Below the pieces are notes generated by a model, which was not told the origin of the DNA, searched no databases, and saw only the letters and a program-made list of their open reading frames with translations. A stretch of 64,000 nucleotides of DNA from Vitrella brassicaformis (lineage: Eukaryota; Sar; Vitrellaceae): NCBI GenBank assembly GCA_001179505.1, contig CDMY01000091.1:7037-71036 (forward strand), read 5' to 3'. The position numbers and the translations under genes were made by a program. Below are positions 55,700-64,000 of the stretch, piece by piece (the first letter of the stretch is position 1; each line of letters begins with the position of its first letter).

Positions 55700-55800
55700 T
55701 CAACTCGGTTGAAGGGCATCGCCTGGATTGAAAACCGACACAGCAGCAGGCGGCAGAGACAGTATATCTTGATTGAAGTGCATGCTATGCTCCCTGGCCT
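55700..55800 (-). pseudogene. Decayed duplicate of the signal-peptide exon
   Basis: Read on the minus strand, IKIYCLCRLLLCRFSIQAMP then FNRVDEK parallels the intact exon at 55559-55470 (MKIGLICCLLLCRFAMQAVP, FSRVDEK). The start codon has been lost. The similarity continues into 3' flanking DNA (CTCGTCAAC.CGG.TGAA.GGCA). A more distant third relative lies at 56055-56100. Confidence 0.65.
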
Positions 55801-55829
55801 GGCTTCTCATCCTCTCGGATCCGTCACCT

Positions 55830-57400
55830 TCATCCTGAGCTCGTCTCTGATGATGCTGTGATGCCAGGTCGCATGCGTCCCATCTGTCGTGGCTCTGAGG
55901 AGGCCAAGTTGTCGCTCATTCTCTCTTGTTGCCACGGATCGAGCCGTTTCCCTGTTCTTCCCAGCTCTCCCGTCTCGTCAATGGGTCGCCATTGCAATGC
56001 GCCCACCCCCCTCGTCGAAGCGTCTGCGGCGGGACGCCACGTCTCTAACGTCTTGTCCACTCGGCTGGCGCCTTGGAGGGGCACTCCTCTGCTCATGATG
56101 AGACTCGCCTGCAATGAGCGAAAGACAGACAATGAGACGCATCGAGATCTCACAAGAATCAGCTCACAATAGCAAAGCCTTGCTGTCTTCTGGCGTCGCG
56201 CCGGGATGGCAAGTCGGTTCCTCTCGCTTGGCGCCTTTCATGACCTGTCGTCTGCCCCGCGCAGGCAGCACGGATAGAGATCAGATCGACTTGTGCTTAC
56301 AGGAGATCACGATGTGTCTCTCTAAGCCGACGACGGGCATCAGGCTGCACGCGAGCAACGTGGAATGGGTGCTAGGGGCCAGGCAGATATAAAATGTACA
56401 CAGCGATGAGTGAGGCCTGCTAACACACAAATCGAGGTAGGATGTGCACATCAAGCGACTCAGTGAGAAGTTGCCAGCTTTTGCCTCTTACCTTCCCCCT
56501 TCTCCGAGGCCTCTGGCCAGGAGCTTCCTGTCTTTTCCCTCTTCTCTTCCAGGGCTTGCTGCTCTGCATCAATCGAGAGTCTCTCTCTCCAGCACTTGGG
56601 TCTTCTCCCCGCCTCTCCTCGCTGAATGGATGTCTTGTGCGTTGCCCCCACTGGTCGGCTGTGCGGTGCGCCACCAAGGCGGTCGGGACCGCACGCCTGC
56701 AGGGATGACAACCACCCGCAGTCTGCTGAGAGGTGCGCAGCATCAGAATATAAGTGGTCTGTTTACCTCCGCAGCGACACGCAACATCATTCAAAGAGGA
56801 GAGGTGGCGGAGCCCTCACCCCCACCCCCACGCACAATTATCTCATTCTCATGGAGTGGGGAGGCCGGGCAGCAACAGCAAAAGAAGGCCGCGATGGCCT
56901 CCCACAGAGTCGGCTTCTTCCTCGCCTGTAGCACACAAAGAGACACATCCACGGGTGGGTGAAGAGCCAAAGCATTGCTTTCCCTACCGCCGCCTCGGCT
57001 CTGGCCTCGGCCTCCTGGCCTTTTTCTCCGCTGCCGCCAAGGCCCGCCTATCCAGACGTACAGGCGCAGAGGCATTCGCACAAGGTACGGCACTCCTGTC
57101 TGTCCCCCACTCACTTCTTCCCCCAATATTGGCCTTCAATGGCGTCCAGTGTGGCATCCTTGCCGGCACTGCCGCCGTCCTTCTAAGCAATGGTCGCCTT
57201 GAGGTCAGCAATGGTCTCTTCCAGGGCCTGCATGGCAGACAGACAGAGAGAGATGGCTGATCGATGTGATATGTTCAGTCAGTGGCGCTTACCCGGTAGA
57301 CGGGCTCCGGCGTTTCGGGGACCACCCTCATGGCCACACTGATGCCAGCCTGTCACCGCAAGAACGTTACATAGATGGTTGCACAGAAGCGGTGGTGTCT
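55830..57400 (-). other. Exon-like fragments of one or more secreted-type genes
   Basis: Minus-strand blocks with protein-like content are 56107-55850 (SRVDKTLETWRPAADASTRG, PIDETGELGRTGKRLDPWQQ), 57350-57298 (ISVAMRVVPETPEPVYR), 57232-57115 (MQALEETIADLKATIA, stop, KDGGSAGKDATLDAIEGQYW) and 57082-57000. The stop within the third block falls at a CTTAG that could instead be an acceptor. A copy of the dispersed ILY-type sequence lies at 56425-56330. I cannot assemble a complete gene. Confidence 0.35.
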
Positions 57401-57679
57401 CTCCGCTGTGTGATGCTCACTGTCTTTGGCTTGGGTTGTCCGGGCGGGGCAAGGTCCTCCCTCGCAGCGCCACGCGACAGAGGTCTGATGGCGGCAGCGG
57501 CAGCACTGGGGATCTAGACGTGGCGGACCGTCCACACCACATACACGCACACACAGACCCAGTGCAGACTTGATATGGATGTGTCTCCCTCCATCAGACT
57601 GAGTGCTTTACCCCTGCCGACATCCTGCTGGATGCCCGAGACTCATGGCGGCTACGGACGACGAACAAGGCAGTGCGCC

Positions 57680-58951
57680 TCAGCTGGCGTCTCCTCGTTG
57701 TCCTCCTGCCCCCTGCCGCCGCCACTCCTGACGAACTCGACCTGCCGCTCTGGATCCTGGCATGGCTGCTGCTGCTGGTGCCGGGGGCTGCAGCTCGTCG
57801 TCATCGTCTAATGCGATGGGCACGTCTCGGTTGTCCTGCTGTTGCTTCTTGGCCGCATTGTAAGCCTCCTCGTCCCCAAACACCACAATGGAGTCCTGAA
57901 TGGAGCAGAATAAGCGCACAAAAGTCGCTGGTCGCGTGATGTGCGGTGTGTCATATGTGAGAGCGCACCTTGTTCACCCTTTCTGCGGTGTCCCTCACAG
58001 TCATTACGCGGTGGTTGCGGTTGTTGGCCATGATGGAGTCGCCGTCGGCCCAATATCCGTCTCGCAGCGGCTTGAAGGTGAGCAGGTGTAAAATAGTCTC
58101 TTGGAAAGGAGCCACCGCGACGTCCTCACGCAACATGATACCCATCACCGCCCCCGCCCTCTCCTCATTCATGTCCGTCAGTAGACCGATCTTCGAATCC
58201 AGGGCATTGTCGTCACCCTTCACCTTCACACACACACACACATACATACACACACACACACACACAACGAAGGAGCCATACAGATATCACCATATCGCTC
58301 TCCCTCCCCTTGCTCACCCCCGCGAGTGAGATGGTAGGTCTCGACCCTTTCGCCCTCCTCTCGCCCTCTCTCACGCCCGGCTCCTTGTTGTCTCTCTGTT
58401 TGTTGCTGGTGAACCGGCCGACGTCTCCCAGGCACAATCTGTGCCAGTCCTCCTCCCGAAGCACCCCAGCGGCCGTGAAGGCGTCGCTGGTGGTCCTCTT
58501 GAAATGCGCCTTCTCCTGCGGCAAGGCAGGGTACTGAAGCGCCATGTTGCAGGCATGAATGCCACAGTCCTGAGCGTAGGACCCATCTTTCGGGTCCAAC
58601 CTCTGGTCGCTGAACTTGAGCGACGCTAGTGGAAGACCGTTCACCCCAAAGTAGAGCCGCTGGCCGAGGCTGTCCTTCCCCCCTCCTCCTCCCACCAGCA
58701 GTCCGCCGTATTGTTGTGCCGGCTTGTCTCATAGAGCTGCTGCAACGACATGGGAGGGCCTGTAGCACACATCCACACACGCGCGCAACACGCATACACG
58801 ACACACCAATGGACAGCGTCATTCATTCGTAAGGGTGCCGGTTGTCCCTCTCCTTACCATGTTGTGCAAGTGCTCCCGCTGCAGCCGCGGCAGTGGGGTG
58901 GTGACGCTGGCATAACAGTTTACGGCATTTCGGACGGGGTGGTGGTGACAT
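57680..58951 (-). CDS. Possible papain-fold cysteine peptidase-like protein
   Basis: Minus-strand exons: 58951-58861 (MSPPPRPKCRKLLCQRHHPT ..), 58760-58316 (LYFGVNGLPLASLKFSDQRL, DGSYAQDCGIHACNMALQYP, EEDWHRLCLGDVGRFTSNKQ), 58220-57970 (LTDMNEERAGAVMGIMLRED, FQETILHLLTFKPLRDGYWA, NNRNHRVMTVRDTAERVNK) and 57895-57680 (DSIVVFGDEEAYNAAKKQQQ to an acidic/Pro tail). The last joins are phase 0. The motif A-Q-D-C-G-x-H-A-x-N-x-A-L-Q followed about 150 residues later by N-H-R-V-M-T-V resembles the Cys...His arrangement of Josephin-type and other papain-fold peptidases. A run of six G at about 58677-58682 seems to shift the frame between the first half (NTADCWWEEEGG) and KDSLGQRL. Assignment is tentative. 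Confidence 0.5.
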
Positions 58952-61597
58952 GAGAGCTGCATTGTACAGACCAAGGGCAACGACATATAGGTAGATTGCC
59001 GTGTGGGCGCGGCACAGCGTCTACCAACCGTACTGTCTTGTGTGTATGTGGACGGGTCACAGTAGAGCAAGACTGACCGAGCAATGCAAACGTCAGCAAC
59101 AATAGGGTCTGTAAAGCAGCACACCCAGAAAGACAGGATACATGATGGCTTACTCTCGCACCCGGCTGACCTGGCAGGGAATGTGCCACTCGCCGAAAAG
59201 GATACACCGGCCATATCGATGACTGCAGAAGAAGACAGCACACACAACAGCACACTCCTTACCAGACGAGTATAGTCATGACGTGCATCTTACCAGACTA
59301 GCACCAGGCAGCATGTGAGTAGAGCGAAAAGGTCGGACAGATATAAAATGTAGACAACGATGGATGAGGGCTGCACACACACACAGGAACAAAGCCGCGT
59401 GGGGAAACGATTAATTGAGGACTCGGCGACTCTTTGTTCTTACCATTTTTCCTTACCTTTCCCTCAGGCGGTCGGGCCGTCCTGAGTCCAGCCGATGATC
59501 GGCCAGCCCCCAGGCGACCCTCCCACCCGAGCACCACACGGCAGGGCCAACTTTGGGTGCGCAACGACACACACAGATCACTTAGTGGGGAGAGGGGATG
59601 AAGCCCTCAGCCCCCCCCCACCCCCACGCACAACTATCTCATCTTCCTGAACTGGGGTGGACGGCCACCAGCAGCAGCATGCACTCATGACATTCCTGTA
59701 CAGGCTGGCAAAAAAGCCTGGCTTCGACTGCTATGATGGCAAGACACACACACAGAGAGAGAGAGGGAGAGAAGGAGGAAGGGAGGGAGGGAAGGAGGGA
59801 GGGACGGAGGGAGGGAGGGCACGACGGTCAACTCATCTAAGGCACCTCTTCAAAGGACTTGTGTGAAAGCTTACCGTGTTGGTTTGGGCGGCCTTGTTGA
59901 GGGTAGGTCGCTGCGGCTCCTACAAGGCAATAGCAACAGACACCAGGTGCGAGTGACCGCAGGCAGCTCGCCAGGGGCTCAAGATGTGGCGGGAGGGGTT
60001 AGTCAAGATTATGTCCTACCTTCTCAGCCTGGGTGGCCTTGTCGTTCTTCTCCTTGGTGTCGGCCTGCTTTTTTCTGATGGTGGGCAAAGGAAATAGGCA
60101 GGTGTGGGTGTGTGTGCATGATGTCTCATGCATGTGCGTCAGTGTACTTGTTGGCCAGGTGCTGCTCCAATTTCTGATCGGGCAGGAAACAGGGATTGAG
60201 GGAGACATGGGACTCATGAATCGGGCCTCACCTTGTGGATGCCGTCTATTCGTGTGGTGACCTCCTTCAGACCGCCTGCCATGCTCATCTGCAAAGTGAA
60301 CAAGATTCGATGAGTCCCCCATTTAATTATGGTGATGTCTCCCTGTCTGTCTCTCTCCTCGATACCCACCCTCCGGCCGCTTCCTACGGGGGTTGGCATC
60401 CTCCTTCTGGCCCCTGCAGAAGGACGCCTGAAGACGACGGCACTGCTCGCAGCAGCAGCAGCAGCAGCAGCAGCAACGGGCCCCCCAACCTGCCGGACAG
60501 TCGGCACGCAGACGCGCAAGACTCAGGGTAATACACATCCACACATGAGTCTCTTTCCTCGTTACCTTGGTGGTCACCATGTCCGTGTCAAACACTGCCT
60601 CGTCCACATGCAGCCAGCCCGTGGCGCCGCCAGCAGCGGCAGCGGCAGCAGGCTCCTCGAAAACCGTCTGCATCACACACACGAGACTCAGCAAGGACCC
60701 AGGAGAACAGAACTGGCTCTCTCCCGCACTGGCAACATGGTCGCCTGTGTCAGCGTCTCCCTTGCAGTGTTGAACGTGCCACCGCTCTCCCTCTCCCCTC
60801 GGGCCCTCCCCTCCCACCGACGTCCCAGGCTCTGGTTGACGCGGCCGCACGCTTCGATGCACGCTCGGATCTGCTGGGGGACGTCGGCGGCGTGCGGTTG
60901 GGGTACCCCCATTCCACTTCCACTCGGCCGGCTCGCTGCTCACACACAGACACACAAGACAGACACAGAGGGACAGTGAGAGAGACAGACAGTCGGCGCA
61001 GCCTTCTCCCTCCAGTATCCCTCAGAGTCTCTCGTCACTTGAAGCCTTGCCTTTCCTTTGGTCGGTAGGCGGGGCCCTGCATCCTGATCAGATCTGCACT
61101 GAACGTGCTCATCTGCAAAGAGAACAAGGTTAGGTGGGTCCCCCCACTTAGTTACGGCAGTGTTTCTCTATCTTTCTCCTCAGTACTCATCCTCGTGGCG
61201 CGCCCTGACGGTGTGTGGTCCTCTTTCTTGGCTATGGTGGTGGTGGGGCGAGCAAAATCTCGCCGGGGCAAAAAGATCTCAAGGAACGCCACCATTGGAT
61301 CTCCCTTACCTGTTGGCGCACTTGCCGGTTGCGGGAAAGGCCCTCCTGGAAGCGGTGCCGGAGGGGCTGGAAGCGGTGCCGAAGGGTGAAAGCGGTGCGA
61401 CGCTTCTAGCTCCTCTGCTTCCAGCCGCCCCGCTGCTAGATGACCTGCGGCAACAGCGAGAAATGTTGTACGAAATCCGCCTGAAGCACGACCCGATCCT
61501 CTCTTGCACATTGCTGTCCATCACTCTCGAAAGGACGAACGTGACGATTTCGCTGTAACCGATGCCGATGTACTTCTTTGCAGAGCTTCCCCATGAG
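58952..61597 (-). other. Duplicated exon fragments, gene models unresolved
   Basis: Minus-strand exon-like blocks include 61530-61310 (MDSNVQERIGSCFRRISYNI), 61113-61085 (MSTFSADLIRMQGP), 60900-60780 (QQIRACIEACGRVNQSLGRR), 60667-60566 (WLHVDEAVFDTDMVTTK), 60305-60230 (MSMAGGLKEVTTRIDGIHK) and 60075-60020 (KKADTKEKNDKATQAEK). The sequence around 60282-60420 is similar to 61108-61240, and 59500-59650 is similar to parts of 55030-55060 and 56805-56880. A copy of the dispersed ILY-type sequence is at 59370-59290. At least one multi-exon gene is probably present, but start, stop and exon order are not clear to me. Confidence 0.35.
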
Positions 61598-62106
61598 TCA
61601 AAAGTTGACCACCCGTTGTGCGCGTCGAAGATCCAGAAGAGAACTCCACTGACTCCTCCGATCAAACAGATCTCTTCTCTCCCTCACGCTCGTCAGCTGC
61701 AGCCTGCGACCGCGCTGATCCAGACAACCAACTCTTTGAGGAGTCTCCTCAAGCCGAACCACTGTATTAGCAGGAAAATGAACCAGCCAATCATGAATGT
61801 GCTTCGAATAGGATCCTTCTCCCCCTCCTTCGGTAACGAAGGACCAGAACAGCTTTGCGGGGAGCCGCGCGGCTGCCTGGACCGCATATGCAGCACACAC
61901 ACATACTGGGGGTTTCACATGTATCATTGATACAGTGTTTCATCCCTCACCAGTGTGCCTTTGGGTCGATGTTCGTCTTCCAATGCGGCCTTGGTGTCCG
62001 GGCGGTTGAAGGCAGCCGCCGTCTCTAGGGCATCCAAGAGCAACATCTTCTCTCCCCTGTGAACGACAGACAGCAATCCATGTGCATCCTTCAAGTTCTT
62101 CCTCAT
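61598..62106 (-). CDS. Small protein, unknown function
   Basis: Two exons (62106-61951 and 61876-61598) join in phase 0 and give 144 residues. The sequence starts MRKNLKDAHGLLSVVHRGEK and continues LLLDALETAAAFNRPDTKAA, KLFWSFVTEGGGEGSYSKHI, HDWLVHFPANTVVRLEETPQ. It ends with a basic helix (SLLDLRRAQRVVNF). It is hydrophilic, has no signal peptide, and belongs to no family I recognise. It is divergent from the gene at 62318, with 211 bp between starts. Confidence 0.6.
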
Positions 62107-62317
62107 TAAGTCTTGCAGCCGAAGGAGGCAAAAGGACGTAGGAAGGGAACGAAGGAGGGGCAGGAAGGAGGGGCAGAGGTGTAGGAGTAGTGAAGCAGTC
62201 AGGGAAAAGCGTCAGTGGTTTTGGTTCGGGAAAAAAGGGGAGAGGAGGGCTCTGTCCCAAATTCTCGACACTTTTTGGAGATGGGGGCCCCCACGTCTCG
62301 AAGTCTCGCCGAAAGCA

Positions 62318-63859
62318 ATGATGCTTATCGTGCTTGCTGCCCTCGCATTCATCGCCTCGCAGGGCGCAGCTACAACGATAGCTGCGCACAACCACAGCGA
62401 GGAGGTCAGCGAGGCGTTGGCAATGCCTCCTGTCCCGACGACTCTTCTGGGTACAAAGAGACGACCGGTGGTACCAATTGATGCATTCGCAATGGCCTTC
62501 GTTACATGAATGCTGTCTTCAGCTTGCCATGCACCGTACCATCCCCTGCCTGAGCCTATCTATGACGTACTGCCAGACCTGGAATACACCAAGTATCTGC
62601 CGGTCACAGTGAAAGCCAGAGCCGGACGACTCTCTCTAAATGCGGACTTCAGCGACCGCCGAGCAGTCTCCGATTGGTTGGTCCTTTGTGGGTCGTCCTG
62701 CAGTCTCCAGGCTTTTTGTGTCTGCTCGTGTTTTACTTTAATTTCAGGTGGTCGCGCTATGACAGACTTGTCGCATTCATCGACTACGGGCGAGCTCCTC
62801 GCAAGCTTGAGAAGTACATGGGAGACAAGGAGATGGTCCAGTTCGAGCTCCCTGATCACAATACCGTCGACGAGAGCAAGGACTTCGGGATTCGTTGGGG
62901 AGACCTCATGCACTTCCCGATGCCCCACTTCTGGCAGCTTGACTTGACATCTCAAGAGCAGGTGAGACACGAGTGACTGTCATGTGTGGTGTGGTGTCTC
63001 CATCATTTGTCTTCGAGGACATTCCTGGTCTCAGATGGATTCAGCGCACAAGAACTTGCGGCTTCCCTACAAACACTTCGAGCGCGTGGTGCTTGTCTTA
63101 TGCCCGTACTCAGGTAGGGGGCCAAAAGGCACACCGAGACTGTTTGTTTGATGCGTGTGATCTGCCTCAGTTTTTCTGTACGCTCCCGAGTTGCTTGGAG
63201 AAGTACCAGAGTATATTCCTGGAATGCCAGACCCAGAATTGCTGCGAGCACTGAAAGTTACCGACAAGCAAGCTGCTGAGTGGCAATCCAAGCTGAAGGC
63301 TGTCTCATCATTTTGGTCCAACCTCCGATCTCTCATCGCTCCGGGTGGCAGGGTCGTCATCAATAGCCTGCCTGTAAGCAGTATAGACCGAGACACGACG
63401 TATTCACTGCTGTGAGCAATCGGTCGTGTTCGTTTTCAGTATACGGCATTTGGAGGCAAAGCGTGCTACTGTGGTGACCCCTCCAATCACCTTTACGCAT
63501 ACCTCGGCAGCAACGCTCCATACAGGAGCTGCAAGCATCACAATCGCCTCGACACGGACATCTGCTGGGGGAACGACGCGCTGCGCGAGCCCTTTGACCA
63601 CGCCATCGCCCTCTTCGAAGCAGAGGGATTCGAGCTCGTCGGGCCTCAGTTCGATCAGGGTATGTAGACATACGTGTTCATCTGACTTGTGATTATGCAT
63701 TTTCCCGCTGTGGCGTGATCAGGGGAGTTGGGCATCGCCCTTAAGCGAGTTGAGAGCCAGACGGCATTCAATGAGACTGCCAGCAACACCGATCGGCGTA
63801 AAAGGAAGCGCGCCCCATCAAGCGAAGAAGACCTTTCGAAGCAGAGGAAGCTGCACTAG
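62318..63859 (+). CDS. Secreted protein of unknown family
   Basis: The ATG at 62318 opens a signal peptide (MMLIVLAALAFIASQGAAT). A 72-nt intron from 62451 (GTACAA..CTTCAG) joins TTLL to ACHAPYHPLPEPIYDVLPDL in phase. Later exons give SDWWSRYDRLVAFIDYGRAP, FGIRWGDLMHFPMPHFWQLD, LRLPYKHFERVVLVLCPYS, FLYAPELLGEVPEYIPGMPD, FWSNLRSLIAPGGRVVINSL, a Cys-rich block (GGKACYCGDPSNHLYAYLGS, CKHHNRLDTDICWGNDALRE) and an end RRKRKRAPSSEEDLSKQRKL. The APGGRVVINSLP strand-turn resembles the late part of class I methyltransferase folds, but the glycine-rich SAM loop is not seen, so I do not assign an activity. The ending is basic and looks nuclear-type, which is odd with a signal peptide. Seven or eight exons, all with GT..AG introns. 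Confidence 0.7.
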
Positions 63860-64000
63860 CAAGGTAGATACGTAACTGGCATTCTACGCGCCCCTTTTTC
63901 GTTTCCGTTGTGCCCACAACAGCGACGCGATTTCTTTTGTCACACTAAGAGACACGACGCGTGACACTGGATTCAAGCTAAATAGAGCTCGCATAGACCA
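63860..64000. other. 3' flank at the window edge
   Basis: No coding signal is seen in the last 140 bases. It presumably holds the 3' untranslated region of the preceding gene. Confidence 0.5.

Noticed and set aside
58819-59253. 144-codon minus-strand frame with leader-like start (MLLCVLSSSAVID)
   Set aside because: It overlaps the first exon of the peptidase-like gene in another frame, and includes intron-like DNA. Kept only as unresolved.
1-64000. rRNA or tRNA genes
   Set aside because: I saw no rRNA-like conserved blocks and no cloverleaf with a clear B-box I could trust by eye. A tRNAscan run would be decisive.

Overview
The window is nuclear DNA from a eukaryote, not bacterial. Genes are broken into many short exons by GT..AG introns of roughly 45-130 nt. 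Many introns carry a (TG)n tract on the sense strand just before the acceptor AG. Coding exons are GC-rich and introns and spacers are full of GACA/TGTC and CCAT/ATGG microsatellites. The PsbP-type gene at 43-44.5 kb encodes a signal peptide, a transit-peptide-like stretch and a lumen-targeting hydrophobic segment, as expected for a complex plastid. The 37.5-42.4 kb gene resembles SAXO/SPM1-type microtubule proteins of alveolates. A photosynthetic alveolate close to the chromerids (Vitrella-like) fits best. This is an inference and no database was searched.

Layout. 1-3.4 kb: no firm gene. 3.4-4.3 kb (-): small secreted protein. 5.3-9.7 kb: a graveyard of broken fragments (protein-kinase C-lobe, retropepsin-like fragment in a local duplication, a frameshifted unknown gene, and a PH-like gene copy split by a 454-bp insert). 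10.4-12.8 kb: divergent pair, NicO/UreH-type metal transporter (-) and mitochondrial ribosomal protein mL49 (+). 14.3-21.8 kb (-): one very long gene with armadillo/HEAT-like helices, coiled coils and a C-terminal RING that lacks one zinc ligand. 22.7-24.6 kb (-): ankyrin protein. 25.5-27.1 kb (+): coiled-coil protein interrupted by a 300-N gap. 28.2-30.1 kb (-): drug/metabolite-type transporter. 30.3-32.2 kb: three small unknown genes. 32.6-34.3 kb (-): 3-hydroxyisobutyrate dehydrogenase family. 34.7 kb (+): small basic protein. 35.2-37.4 kb (-): leucine-rich-repeat protein. 37.5-42.4 kb (+): microtubule-stabiliser-like gene built from tandem ~1.05-1.09-kb repeats. 43.1-44.5 kb (-): PsbP-like lumen protein. 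44.9-46.0 kb (+): PH-like gene with a one-base frameshift. 46-47.4 kb: non-coding repeats. 47.5-48.9 kb (-): zinc-type quinone/alcohol dehydrogenase. 49.4-51.4 kb (+): F-box-like protein with a 128-bp duplication over a splice acceptor. 52-53.9 kb: small genes including a secreted Cys-containing protein. 54-61.5 kb: duplicated, partly decayed secreted-protein exons plus a possible papain-fold peptidase. 61.6-63.9 kb: divergent pair of an unknown protein and a secreted unknown protein.

Many genes are head-to-head with 100-600 bp between starts. Several of these shared promoters carry a similar partly palindromic element (GCGAGC-NNN-GCTCGC next to AGATCTGC), probably a lineage-specific promoter motif. 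Genes do not form operons; neighbours look functionally unrelated.
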